Assembly (NCBI GenBank): GCA_965227095.1 | Contig: CBDDFL010000001.1 | Span: forward strand, 1,178,001 to 1,242,000 | DNA from: JANQMY01 sp965227095 | GTDB lineage: Bacteria > Pseudomonadota > Alphaproteobacteria > JANQMY01 | Direction: 5' to 3' | Length of the DNA: 64,000 bases | Shown: one piece after another, positions 1 to 8,196 of the stretch | Numbering within the stretch: position 1 is the first letter of the stretch | Layout of the letters: every line of letters starts with the position of its first letter | The notes under the pieces: model-generated | What the model was told of the DNA's origin: nothing | The model's database searches: none | Seen by the model: the letters and a program-made list of their open reading frames with translations, nothing else | Position numbers and translations under genes: made by a program

Positions 1-9
1 AGGCGCGGC

Positions 10-498
10 CTACCACATATCAGATTGGGGCGTGTCGCCGAAATATTCGGCAATACGCCTCAATGTTCCGGGCGAGGTATCGGTGGGCAGCTCATCCGTC
101 GAAAAAAATCCGGATTCGGCGATTTCAAGATTTCGGCAGGGTTCGATAGACCAATCCTTTGTGGCGTAAAGGATCACGTGATCTGACTTGTATTCCCGAA
201 GATATGTGTATGCCCCTACAAGAGTTGGGGCACTATTGAGGTGCACCCCGACTTCTTCGACGAGTTCCCGCGCAACGGCCCGTTCCAGGCTTTCGCCCTT
301 GTCAACACCACCGCCTGGGAAGTACCACCCATCAATATAGGTGTGGCGAACCAACAAAAATTCATTCTGGTCGTTTAGGACAATAGCGCGAACCCCTACG
401 GTCAGGGGGCGCCGCACACGCCAAGACGCTTTTTCGACCATGCGAACTGCTCGTAGTGCGGTATAGAGCAATCTTGATTTCATATTTTGCCTTGCCAC
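10..498 (-). CDS. Nudix hydrolase
   Basis: A 162-residue Nudix-fold pyrophosphohydrolase, expected to cleave a nucleoside diphosphate linked to another group. The Nudix box spans residues 63-85: G63, E69, R77-E78, E81-E82 and G84 all fit the Gx5Ex7REUxEExGU signature, so the metal-binding helix looks intact. A basic N-terminus of about 30 residues precedes the fold. The substrate cannot be read from sequence. It is transcribed away from the HPt gene, with 190 bp between them; that gap holds only a short hairpin (aggggc/gcccct, near 608-625). Confidence 0.88.
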   Translation of the reverse strand: MARQNMKSRLLYTALRAVRMVEKASWRVRRPLTVGVRAIVLNDQNEFLLVRHTYIDGWYFPGGGVDKGESLERAVARELVEEVGVHLNSAPTLVGAYTYLREYKSDHVILYATKDWSIEPCRNLEIAESGFFSTDELPTDTSPGTLRRIAEYFGDTPQSDMW

Positions 499-688
499 TT
501 GGCGTCGTTCGTGTGTGGAAAGTATTTGTTAAAATTAGGCCGGTCGGGCTTAACACGGCATATACCTTAGTCGCCCTAGAATGCGCGTAGAGCGCGTGGT
601 GAATCTAAGGGGCAGTCCGCCCCTCCACAACCCGTATTTTGAATTGATGACCGCTCGTGCCTTTGGCGCGGTGATGTGAGGCAGACAA

Positions 689-1195
689 ATGAATGCACCT
701 TCAGGCGAAAGCAAGCAGCCACCAAGTGTCCAGATCATAAAGCTGCCCAACCAGATCCTTGAAAAGATTGGAGGGATAGAGGCGGCGAAACAGGCGTTTG
801 GACCTGATGTGCTCACCCGCGTTCAGGACGCGATCGATTCCCAGGCGGAAGAGTTTGTTGGTGTGATCGACGGTTATATCAAGGAAATGAATGTTCTGAC
901 CTCCAAGACGGCTACTTTTGATCGTGCGGCAATTGAGAAAACACGGCTTATTGCCCATGAATTGCGCGGGATTTCCGGTACCTTCGGTTTTCATCTGATC
1001 ACACGCGTGTCCGCGTCGCTTTGGGAATTTCTCGGAGAATTCGGCGACTCCAGCGACATGGTGCATGGAGTTGTTCGCATGCATGTCGATACACTTATCG
1101 CTGCGCAAACCACCGGTGGCGAAGATGACGCGGTCGCGCTTCAAGTCGAAAAGGGCTTACGGTCAGTGATTGAGAAACTGAGCGCTGCCGGTTGA
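689..1195 (+). CDS. HPt-like phosphotransfer domain protein
   Basis: 168 residues, mostly helical. Around residues 86-103 it carries AHELRGISGTFGF, which resembles the histidine phosphotransfer motif (H-x-L-K/R-G); His90 is the candidate phospho-acceptor. No kinase or receiver domain is present. It lies 138 bp upstream of motA on the same strand, so a signalling role near the flagellar motor is plausible but inferred. The assignment to HPt rests on this motif only; it could be a structural four-helix protein that has kept the motif. Confidence 0.6.
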   Translation: MNAPSGESKQPPSVQIIKLPNQILEKIGGIEAAKQAFGPDVLTRVQDAIDSQAEEFVGVIDGYIKEMNVLTSKTATFDRAAIEKTRLIAHELRGISGTFGFHLITRVSASLWEFLGEFGDSSDMVHGVVRMHVDTLIAAQTTGGEDDAVALQVEKGLRSVIEKLSAAG

Positions 1196-1333
1196 GGCCG
1201 CTCTGTTTACGGACTGTTTAGACTTTTTCGTCTCCCGCTTTAGCGATCTTTAAGCAAAAACTCCGATACTTTTTTAACTATCCCTGAGCGGTCTGTGCGT
1301 CGGGGCTGGAAATAGTAGTGGGCACGCGTTTGT

Positions 1334-2206
1334 ATGTTTCAGATTATCGGTATCCTTTGCGTCTTCGGCATGGTGTTTGGCGGGTATTTGCTCGCCGGCG
1401 GCAAGATGGATGTGATCATCAAGGCGGCGCCCTTGGAAATGATGATGATCATGGGGGCCGGTGTTGGCGCGTTCCTTATCGGTAATTCCAGTCAGATTCT
1501 CGGCAAGACCGGCGGGGCCCTGGGCGGTATGTTTGGGGGCGCTAAGTGGAAGACACAAGATTATCAAGACCTTCTGTGCCTGCTTTTCCTTTTGACCAAA
1601 ACCATGAAGTCAAAGGGCATGATCGCTGTCGAAGCGCATATCGAGAACCCGGCGGAAAGTGCCATCTTTAGCCAGTTCCCGAAGATTTTGGCTGATCATT
1701 TCGCAATCGATTTTATCTGCGATACGCTCCGTATGATGACAATGAATCTGGAAGATCCACACCAGGTGGAAGATTCAATGGAAAAGCAATTGGAGAAACA
1801 CCACCATGAAGCGCTGGGACCTGCAGAAGCGATGCAGGGAACGGCGGATGCCTTGCCGGCCTTGGGGATTGTGGCCGCCGTGCTGGGTATTATTAAAACC
1901 ATGTCCTCGATCAACGAGCCGCCGGAAGTTCTGGGTAAGCTGATTGGTAGCGCCCTTGTTGGTACGTTTTTGGGCGTGTTCTTGGCGTATGGCTTTTTTG
2001 GCCCGTTCGCAAACCGTATGAAGCAGATTGCCGATGAAGACGGTCAGTTCTATATGATCATCCGCGATGTGCTGGTGGCCCACCTTCATGGCAACTCGGC
2101 GCAAGTATCCGTCGAAATCGGCCGCGGTAACGTCCCCTCAGCCTCTCAGCCGTCTTTCTCCGAACTTGAAACCGCGCTCAACGAATTGCCGCCGGAAGCG
2201 CGCTAG
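1334..2206 (+). CDS. motA: Flagellar motor stator protein MotA
   Basis: 290 residues, the usual length for proton-type MotA. It forms the inner-membrane stator channel with MotB and exerts torque on FliG. Hydrophobic segments lie near residues 1-20, 33-50, 170-190 and 200-224. The two conserved channel prolines are visible as P175 (in ALPALGIV) and P224 (in GFFGPF), matching Pro173 and Pro222 of E. coli MotA. The cytoplasmic loop between segments 2 and 3 is charged, as the family requires. No motB follows, so the partner must be encoded elsewhere. Confidence 0.95.
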   Translation: MFQIIGILCVFGMVFGGYLLAGGKMDVIIKAAPLEMMMIMGAGVGAFLIGNSSQILGKTGGALGGMFGGAKWKTQDYQDLLCLLFLLTKTMKSKGMIAVEAHIENPAESAIFSQFPKILADHFAIDFICDTLRMMTMNLEDPHQVEDSMEKQLEKHHHEALGPAEAMQGTADALPALGIVAAVLGIIKTMSSINEPPEVLGKLIGSALVGTFLGVFLAYGFFGPFANRMKQIADEDGQFYMIIRDVLVAHLHGNSAQVSVEIGRGNVPSASQPSFSELETALNELPPEAR

Positions 2207-2239
2207 AGCGCAAACGGAAGCGTTGACGTAGACAGGCCC

Positions 2240-2431
2240 TCAATCCTCAGATTTAGGGCGGCGAGAGGTTAGGAAGGACGTGTAGGTTGCGATCGCGCCT
2301 GCGACAAATCCGATCGGCACGGCCAAAGCGGTCTGTTCCCCAAGCCCCAATATGATGATGCCGGTCACAGCGCATCCGGTCAGTGCCGGTGACGGAGAGT
2401 AAGTTTCTTTTTGTGGCGGCCGATCTTCCAT
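2240..2431 (-). CDS. Small membrane protein, hypothetical
   Basis: 63 residues with two short hydrophobic stretches (about 17-31 and 36-53) and a charged C-terminus, which reads as a two-helix inner-membrane hairpin. I do not recognise a family. It lies 76 bp downstream of the SPOR gene on the same strand; a CtrA-type box sits in that gap, so it may have its own promoter. A second overlapping frame (2253-2438) is also open but gives an unlikely protein with scattered Arg and His. Confidence 0.5.
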   Translation of the reverse strand: MEDRPPQKETYSPSPALTGCAVTGIIILGLGEQTALAVPIGFVAGAIATYTSFLTSRRPKSED

Positions 2432-2474
2432 AGGCCAACGATAAGGGTGAAGTTTCGTTAACCCAAGAGAAACC

Positions 2475-2489
2475 TTAACAATTGGTTAA
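2475..2489 (-). promoter_or_regulatory. Candidate CtrA box TTAA-N7-TTAA
   Basis: The sequence TTAACAATTGGTTAA matches the alphaproteobacterial CtrA full-site spacing exactly: two TTAA halves separated by 7 bases. It lies 44 bp upstream of the 63-residue membrane protein start (2431) and just past the SPOR gene stop. It is nearly palindromic, so orientation is not informative. A chance match in an AT-rich gap is possible. Confidence 0.4.
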
Positions 2490-2507
2490 TGACTGTGAGG
2501 GGGGGCG

Positions 2508-3446
2508 TTAAAACTTTACGACCAAGCAGTCTTGACCCGCAGCGCTCAAAGCTTTGCACCGGCTAACGGCAACTTGCTTTTCCGCGATAGGGCCCGCCCG
2601 AACGCGAACGAATGTTCCCCGGCCTTGCAGCGTGACCGTTTGCAGGTCCAATCCCAAATCACCCAATTGCGCACCATGTTTCGCGGAGATTTGGTTCCAA
2701 GCGGACTGGCCTGCGGCGGTTGATTTGGTTGCCAGCAATTGAATGGCATATTGCGGCCCGCTGCTTGTACTGACTTTTGTCACCAACGCCGGTTTCTTGG
2801 ACGGCACAGGCGCATTTTTTGCGTCCGACTGTGCGGAACCGCTTGAAGCGCTTTTTGACGGGGGCGGCAGCGTTTTACTGGATACCGCGCCGGATGGCGG
2901 AGGTGAAATTGCGCTGGCGCTTTCGTCCGCAACAGCCGGTACGGTTTCTTCTGTTGTTCCCACGCTTGCCAGTCTTTGTGTGCCGGCAGTATCCGACGAA
3001 CTCATTAGATACCAAGCTGAGCCGCCCATAACCGCGACCAACAACAATGACAGGATCGTTCTTAGCGACGGCCTTGGCAGCAGGAAAACCAGTCGCGGTT
3101 CCGGCGTCTCGTCTTCCACCGGTTCATCAAGGGTGGCGCGATCTTCTTGGCTGGCAACGGGTGCACTTATCGGTGTTGAGGTTTCCGCCTCAAGCTCCGG
3201 AGGGGAAATGTCCGGTGCCCGCGCCGCGGGCGCTGGATCTGGTTCGGTGGTCTGCGGTGGCTTGGTGCCATACAGTTCGCCGATGGGGGGCGTGTTTGTA
3301 AGCGGCAGTTCTGAAATCGTTTCAGGGTTTGGAAAACGAGAGACTTTCTTCGCTACTGGATCGGTCGTCGGGGCAACAGACGGTTTCGCCTGACCCTTCT
3401 TTACGAGCAGTGATCCATCTAGAGAAGCCGGTCTCTGTTTTGTCAT
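2508..3446 (-). CDS. SPOR-domain membrane protein
   Basis: 312 residues. An N-terminal cytoplasmic region of about 120 residues is rich in Pro, Thr and Glu. One membrane helix follows at about 130-148, then a Ser/Pro-rich periplasmic linker, then a C-terminal SPOR domain (about 230-312) that begins PQYAIQLLAT. SPOR domains bind denuded peptidoglycan, often at the septum, so a cell-wall or division role is likely. Its start codon overlaps the ParA stop by 4 bp (ATGA), so the two are probably translated together. Confidence 0.82.
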   Translation of the reverse strand: MTKQRPASLDGSLLVKKGQAKPSVAPTTDPVAKKVSRFPNPETISELPLTNTPPIGELYGTKPPQTTEPDPAPAARAPDISPPELEAETSTPISAPVASQEDRATLDEPVEDETPEPRLVFLLPRPSLRTILSLLLVAVMGGSAWYLMSSSDTAGTQRLASVGTTEETVPAVADESASAISPPPSGAVSSKTLPPPSKSASSGSAQSDAKNAPVPSKKPALVTKVSTSSGPQYAIQLLATKSTAAGQSAWNQISAKHGAQLGDLGLDLQTVTLQGRGTFVRVRAGPIAEKQVAVSRCKALSAAGQDCLVVKF

Positions 3447-4156
3447 GCCGCCCCCTTCACCATCACACCGGGTGCAGCGGCAGGCGTGCTCAGACTGGCT
3501 TGCAGACTATGGGTCTGTAAGCGTTGCGCCGATTGGTGCTTCCCCAGCGCCTCCTTCAGGAACGTCCAAAGCGCTTCGACTTCTTGGGGGGACCGGCTGC
3601 GTCCCGGTAACTCCATGACCGTACGGCCATCAATCATGCTTGAGGCAAAATCCACACGCTGATGCAATATCGACGGTGCGACAGCGCCGTGTTGCGACAG
3701 GGCGATCACGGCTTCGGTTGTGATGCGCGCACGCGGCGTTGCCCCATTGATGGCAAAAACAATGCTTTTTTCTACGCGTTCGCACAATTCAACCGTTGCC
3801 CCGGCCGCGCGCAAGTCATGTGGACTGGGACGCGTCGGGATCACCACCAGATCCGCTTCGTTGATTACATTTTCGATGGTCGAAGTGATGGCGGGCGGTG
3901 TGTCGATTACCACCAATTCCACGCCCATTTCGCGCATGGCGTTTAAATCGTCGGTGAGTCGTTCTGGTGTGGTTTTTGCGAAAACGGGCGTTTCTTCCGC
4001 TCGCTCGTTCCACCAATCAGACAAGCTGCCTTGAGGGTCCGTGTCGATGAGTGCGACCGGCCCATTACCCGCGAGTTCTGCTTGAACGGCAATGTGGCCG
4101 GCGAGGGTGGTTTTTCCTGAGCCACCTTTTTGAGACGCAAATGCGATTACTTTCAT
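3443..4156 (-). CDS. ParA/MinD-family ATPase
   Basis: 237 residues. The deviant Walker A motif KGGSGKTT lies at residues 10-17, with the signature Lys10 and Lys15. DTDPQGS follows near residue 38 and the Walker B-like VVIDTPPA near residue 82. Such ATPases position DNA, chemoreceptor arrays or division machinery through ATP-dependent dimerisation. There is no parB neighbour; the partner encoded here is the SPOR protein, which argues for envelope or division positioning rather than plasmid partition. Short ParA proteins of this type are common on alphaproteobacterial chromosomes. Confidence 0.85.
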   Translation of the reverse strand: MKVIAFASQKGGSGKTTLAGHIAVQAELAGNGPVALIDTDPQGSLSDWWNERAEETPVFAKTTPERLTDDLNAMREMGVELVVIDTPPAITSTIENVINEADLVVIPTRPSPHDLRAAGATVELCERVEKSIVFAINGATPRARITTEAVIALSQHGAVAPSILHQRVDFASSMIDGRTVMELPGRSRSPQEVEALWTFLKEALGKHQSAQRLQTHSLQASLSTPAAAPGVMVKGAA

Positions 4157-4402
4157 TAATCTCGACCCTCGTAATACAAAAACAGATACTGTAGCGCGCC
4201 ATCCATTCTTTCAGGCCGCCGCGAGACTACTATCCAACAGATCTCGGGTGTCACGGTGGTGCGAATCACCGCCTAAAGTTTAACGCGACCATTTTTTATG
4301 ACAATAGATGTGCTTCAACAAATCGCAGAACATCAAGTGTTATTGCAGCATTGTCACTAGTAAAGCGAGATTAGAAGTGCTCAAGACTGTGTGTCTTAGT
4401 TC
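4157..4402. other. Intergenic gap upstream of parA
   Basis: 246 bp between the ParA gene and the stop of the two-module hypothetical protein, both on the minus strand. It contains an imperfect hairpin around 4250-4275 (ggtg...cacc). I see no convincing coding frame, terminator with a U-tract, or structured RNA. A promoter for the ParA-SPOR pair is expected here, but I could not assign one. Confidence 0.4.
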
Positions 4403-5440
4403 CTAGACATTGAACGTTGCTTCCCGCACTTCTTTGGCAAGAAGGGGCACCAGGTTGCGAAATTTCGGCAGTTGCAGGAAGGAGATCGGCAGCATAAAGG
4501 CGAATGTGGCCCGCACCAATGTTGACCCCACTAATTTCATGTAATGCCAAGTAAAAATCCGCTTTGGGCTTTCTATGTCGGCGTCTTCTGGCAGGTCTTG
4601 GGATTCATCTTCGACCCACAACAAAATCGCGCCATCTTTCAAGAACGCGCGATCTTGCATCACAAAGCGGATTGATTGATCTGCGGCGCGTTCTACCAAC
4701 AACTTGGCTTCTTTCTCACACAGTGATCGGATGCCGTTTCTGATGTCCTCTAAAGAGATCTGCGACGTATCGAAGGTAAACCAAAGGGCACATGGGGTCT
4801 CGCCGTTGCCCATTTGCCACGCGGATTTACCGCGCGGCGTAATTTTCCAAGCGGCGGGGAAGTTGAAACTGACAGTATCGCCAAAGCAATGTTCCCGAAG
4901 GGTCTCGAAATCGATCTCGTTATAAAGATCCGTCTCGATAATCTCATCGGCGATTTGTGAGGAGATAAGATCAATGATTTTCTGGACACGCGGATAGACC
5001 GAGTAGTTTTCGGGCATTTCCAAAACATATCGGCGCACGGCGATCTGGGTTGCAAGCCGTTCGATCACGTACCAGATATGAGATTGAACGGTGTAGTCGT
5101 TTTCGCCCGAAAGCATCGTCCAGGCCACCACGTCGCTGCTTGCGGTTCGCGCGTGTTTGAGATCCGTTGCCCTGTCTTGCTGATTGGCGATGTCTTTGAT
5201 GGTGGACAGGGCGTTTTCTGCGGTCAGGGCGTCTTTGTTTCCGCGCGTTGGCGTGCTGGCGCCCGCCAAGATGTCTTCATTGACGAAAAGCGACAGCCTT
5301 TGGTCGCCCGGGGGGCCGCTCCACCATTTGCCCTTTTCACCGTCGCATTCGCCAGAAACCCAGTCGGACGGCAGCTCCATCTTAATGCTGCGGCCAACCG
5401 GCAGCGTGCGGGTTAGTAAGGGGACGGTCTCCTGCTCCAT
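4403..5440 (-). CDS. Hypothetical protein with two tandem similar modules
   Basis: 345 residues with no signal peptide and no family I recognise. It appears to be an internal duplication. Module 1 (about 16-170) has SIKMELPSDW, then KWWSGP and LSLFVNEDIL. Module 2 (about 182-345) has VSFNFPAAWKITPRG, then SAWQMGNG and LWFTFDT. Each continues with a helix, a strand pair (VAWTML in module 1, ILLWVED in module 2) and a closing helix. This layout resembles PsbP/DUF1795-like folds, but that is only a guess. It is followed by the Usg gene on the same strand. Confidence 0.7.
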   Translation of the reverse strand: MEQETVPLLTRTLPVGRSIKMELPSDWVSGECDGEKGKWWSGPPGDQRLSLFVNEDILAGASTPTRGNKDALTAENALSTIKDIANQQDRATDLKHARTASSDVVAWTMLSGENDYTVQSHIWYVIERLATQIAVRRYVLEMPENYSVYPRVQKIIDLISSQIADEIIETDLYNEIDFETLREHCFGDTVSFNFPAAWKITPRGKSAWQMGNGETPCALWFTFDTSQISLEDIRNGIRSLCEKEAKLLVERAADQSIRFVMQDRAFLKDGAILLWVEDESQDLPEDADIESPKRIFTWHYMKLVGSTLVRATFAFMLPISFLQLPKFRNLVPLLAKEVREATFNV

Positions 5441-5527
5441 GGGGGCACTTTGTCCAGCTGCGACAAGAGGTTGGGCCGTCTTTTGCGGCCCGATTCGGTA
5501 AATAACGTCCCCCTAATTAGCGCAGGC

Positions 5528-5806
5528 TTAGTGGAGGCGCAATTCCATATCGATTGCAGAGAATTCGGCCGGCTTGACCAGCCGATCGCGGGCAACCCGA
5601 ACGGAATGGAGTTTGCCCTCAATATTGGATTCCCAGAATTTGAGAAATTTCTGAAGCTCCGGGTACTGAGGAGCGATGTCATAGTGTTGCCAGATGAACG
5701 TTTGGAGGAGGTTGGGGTGATCCGGCATCCAGTAGAGAATTTCCGCCGTGCTCAACAGATACCCTTTGAGCCGCATCTCAAGTTCAGTGGAACGGTTACG
5801 CGCCAT
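5528..5806 (-). CDS. usg: Usg-family protein
   Basis: 92 residues, matching the family length. The pattern LKGYLLSTAEILYWMPDHP, then LLQTFIWQHYDIAPQ, then GKLHSVRVA and a C-terminal MELRLH is what I know of alphaproteobacterial Usg proteins, including the invariant TAEILY.MPDHP block. Biochemical function is not established. It is soluble, with no membrane segment. It sits alone between the two-module protein and the phosphoribosyltransferase. Confidence 0.85.
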   Translation of the reverse strand: MARNRSTELEMRLKGYLLSTAEILYWMPDHPNLLQTFIWQHYDIAPQYPELQKFLKFWESNIEGKLHSVRVARDRLVKPAEFSAIDMELRLH

Positions 5807-5960
5807 ACAATCACTCCATCACCTGCACATAATCTTGATGCAAACAAAGAATGATCGCAAGAGTTAGTTGAAGATAGCCTTAACGGTGCGCGTTAACGTA
5901 TTAGCACTCTGGGTGGGGTGCTGCTAGCTATTGTGTGTATGCGGAAGGAAGCGCTTGGTA

Positions 5961-6539
5961 TTACTTTTTCTCTCGCATTTCAAGAAGTTTGTTCATAACA
6001 ACATCGCCGCCGGATTTTTTCGCCCGGATGTCGTCGTCGGTCAGTCCGGCCAATTCGTGCGGGAACACAAGCCATTTATCCGTCTCGTGAACAAAATAGT
6101 CAGGAACCCTGGTCGTAATGTTTTTTCGCGGTTTGTAGTACACTGTTGCCACGCGAATATCGTGCGGCGCATTACGTCTGCATAGCCGATGAATATGTTC
6201 AATGGTTGCCGCGATGCTGGATCCGGAATCGAACACATCATCTACAATGAGAAGAGAATCTTCTGCATTCACATTTTCGACGATGTAATGTAGTCCGTGT
6301 ACCCGCACATGATCTCCGCGCTCGTCAATGCCTGTGTAAGCGGATGTGCGGATGGCGATATGATCGGCGCTCACATCAAAAAAGTCGAGAAGTTCTTGTA
6401 CGGCAATGCCCGGGGGGGAACCGCCGCGCCAAATGCCGACAATGTAGGATGGTTTGAAACCACTCTCTAAGATCTGCATGCCGAGGCGAAAGGAATCTTC
6501 CAGAAGCTCTTCGGCGCTGATGTGATATTTTTCGACCAT
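5961..6539 (-). CDS. Hypoxanthine phosphoribosyltransferase-like protein
   Basis: 192 residues with a type I PRTase fold. The PRPP-binding loop is LLIVDDVFDSGSS near residues 97-109, and an N-terminal IVGIWRGGSPPG contributes the flexible and pyrophosphate loops. The expected reaction transfers a 5-phosphoribosyl group from PRPP to a purine base; hypoxanthine or guanine specificity is inferred from overall similarity. The start lies 8 bp after the MBL-fold gene stop, so the two are likely cotranscribed. Substrate is uncertain because such stand-alone PRTases are often misnamed. Confidence 0.78.
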   Translation of the reverse strand: MVEKYHISAEELLEDSFRLGMQILESGFKPSYIVGIWRGGSPPGIAVQELLDFFDVSADHIAIRTSAYTGIDERGDHVRVHGLHYIVENVNAEDSLLIVDDVFDSGSSIAATIEHIHRLCRRNAPHDIRVATVYYKPRKNITTRVPDYFVHETDKWLVFPHELAGLTDDDIRAKKSGGDVVMNKLLEMREKK

Positions 6540-6547
6540 GGATCTTC

Positions 6548-7201
6548 TTAGTTTGGTTTTTGGAACAGAGCATCTGCACAGAAAGGGTTGGACTTTCTTT
6601 CTGCGCCGAAGGTGGAAAGGGGGCCGTGACCCGGCACGAACGTCACGTCGTCACCTAAGGGCCAAAGCTCTGAGCGGATGGACCGGATCAGCGTGTCGTG
6701 ATCACCTCCTGGAAGATCGGAACGGCCGACCGACCCCTGAAACAAGACATCGCCCACCGTGGCCAGGCGGGCTGTTTCGTCAAAGAAAACCACATGTCCT
6801 GGCGTATGGCCCGGACAGTGGAGTACTTTGAGAGTGATGGCTCCGATGGTGACCGTATCGCCGCCGTTCAGCCAGCGATCCGGCGTGCAGGGGCGCGCGG
6901 AGGTCATCCCGAAGCGGTTTCCTTGATCCGCGAGGCTATCGAGCAGGAATTTGTCGCCTTCATGCGGTCCTTCAATGGGCAACCCCAATCGTTCGGCGAT
7001 TTCGGCGGTCCCCCCGGCATGATCGAGATGGCCATGGGTCAGCAATAGCTTTTCCAAGGTTACGCCGTTTTCTTCGACGACACTTAACAAACGATCCACG
7101 TCGCCGCCCGGGTCGACCAAGGCGCCTTTCATGGTTGTTTCATCCCACAGCAGGCTGCAATTCTGCTGAAAGGGGGTAACGGGAATGATGACAGCTTTCA
7201 T
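6548..7201 (-). CDS. MBL-fold metallo-hydrolase (glyoxalase II-like)
   Basis: 217 residues. The THGHLDHAGG motif near residues 55-64 supplies the His and Asp ligands of a dinuclear metal site. HCPGHTPGHVVF (about 128-139) and the C-terminal PGHGPLS supply the rest. This is the short glyoxalase II/YcbL-like subgroup that hydrolyses thioesters, for example S-lactoylglutathione. It heads the two-gene unit with the phosphoribosyltransferase and is divergent from the SDR gene. Confidence 0.88.
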   Translation of the reverse strand: MKAVIIPVTPFQQNCSLLWDETTMKGALVDPGGDVDRLLSVVEENGVTLEKLLLTHGHLDHAGGTAEIAERLGLPIEGPHEGDKFLLDSLADQGNRFGMTSARPCTPDRWLNGGDTVTIGAITLKVLHCPGHTPGHVVFFDETARLATVGDVLFQGSVGRSDLPGGDHDTLIRSIRSELWPLGDDVTFVPGHGPLSTFGAERKSNPFCADALFQKPN

Positions 7202-7374
7202 ACTCTGTCCATATCGCAGAATCCGCGTATTGGTCCAATTCTTTGTGTTTCCGGCGTGGACGTTGCGTCATACAGAAGGATGTTTATGAGCAAACTGCAC
7301 AGAGTGTTGCCCCTGTTGCAACGTTGTGCTGTGCATGTTTTTCGCTTCCGCCGGTGCCAAAACCCGGTCAAGAT

Positions 7375-8160
7375 ATGCCGCAATCAAGCATGAAAAACAG
7401 GGAGGCTTTGTTGGGACAGCGATTGGACGGGAAAATTGCCTTGGTCACGGGGGCTGCCGACGGCATCGGAAAAGCGACGGTGGAATGCTTCGTGGCGGAA
7501 GGGGCGCGTGTGATCGCGAATGACCTTCCAGGGTCAGCGATTGATCAGTCGCTTGCGCATTTAAGCAATGTGCATATTCATAAACAAGACGTGACCGACC
7601 CGACGGCCCCCACTGCGCTTGCACAAGCGGCGGAAGACGCATTTGGGGGCCTCGATATTCTCTTCAACAATGCCGGTACTGCCGCCGGGGCGCCTGTTGA
7701 AGACCTTTCTGATGATTTGTGGGACAAGGTTGTGTCCATTGATCTCACATCCGTCATGCGGATGACGCGCGGCTGCCTTCCTCTTCTCAAGAAAAGTAAG
7801 GCCGGCCGCATCATCAGTACGGGATCCGTTATGAGCAGTTTTTCGGCGCCGGGCATGGCCGCGTATACCGCATCCAAACATGGTGTGCTTGGTCTCACGC
7901 GTACCTTCGCGATGGAATTCGGTCCGTTCGGGATCACGGCGAATTGCATACAACCGGGCGCTATCGTGACGGGCATTACCCGCGATGTATTTGCCGCTGA
8001 TCCAACCTTTTCGGATTATTGGAAAAATAAGGCGCCGCTTGGCCGGCTTGGGCAACCGGAAGATATTGCAAAAGCAGCCCTGTTCCTCGCATCCGATGAC
8101 GCCGCCTTCGTGAGTGGTATCGGCATGTTGGTGGATGGCGGTGCCATGCAGGGCGCTTAA
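7375..8160 (+). CDS. Short-chain dehydrogenase/reductase (SDR)
   Basis: 261 residues from ATG 7375. The NAD(P) motif TGAADGIG lies near the N-terminus, then NNAG, then the catalytic Ser of STGS and the YxxxK pair in AAYTASKHG; the C-terminal GGAMQGA is typical of classical SDRs. The frame stays open upstream to 7243, but those codons give a Cys-rich stretch unlike any SDR, so I prefer 7375 (7390 is an alternative). The last codons lie 36 bp from the molybdopterin enzyme gene, suggesting cotranscription. Substrate unknown. Confidence 0.85.
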   Translation: MPQSSMKNREALLGQRLDGKIALVTGAADGIGKATVECFVAEGARVIANDLPGSAIDQSLAHLSNVHIHKQDVTDPTAPTALAQAAEDAFGGLDILFNNAGTAAGAPVEDLSDDLWDKVVSIDLTSVMRMTRGCLPLLKKSKAGRIISTGSVMSSFSAPGMAAYTASKHGVLGLTRTFAMEFGPFGITANCIQPGAIVTGITRDVFAADPTFSDYWKNKAPLGRLGQPEDIAKAALFLASDDAAFVSGIGMLVDGGAMQGA

Positions 8161-8196
8161 AGATCAAACGTTTGTTATGTGCCAAAGGGATCAAGG

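Noticed and set aside
2743..3393. A long plus-strand frame opposite the SPOR gene.
   Set aside because: It shadows the Pro/Ser-rich linker of the SPOR protein; the minus frame has a recognisable domain and a membrane helix.
7243..7374. Upstream extension of the SDR gene.
   Set aside because: The added residues are Cys-rich and unlike SDRs; ATG 7375 puts the NAD motif at the usual distance.
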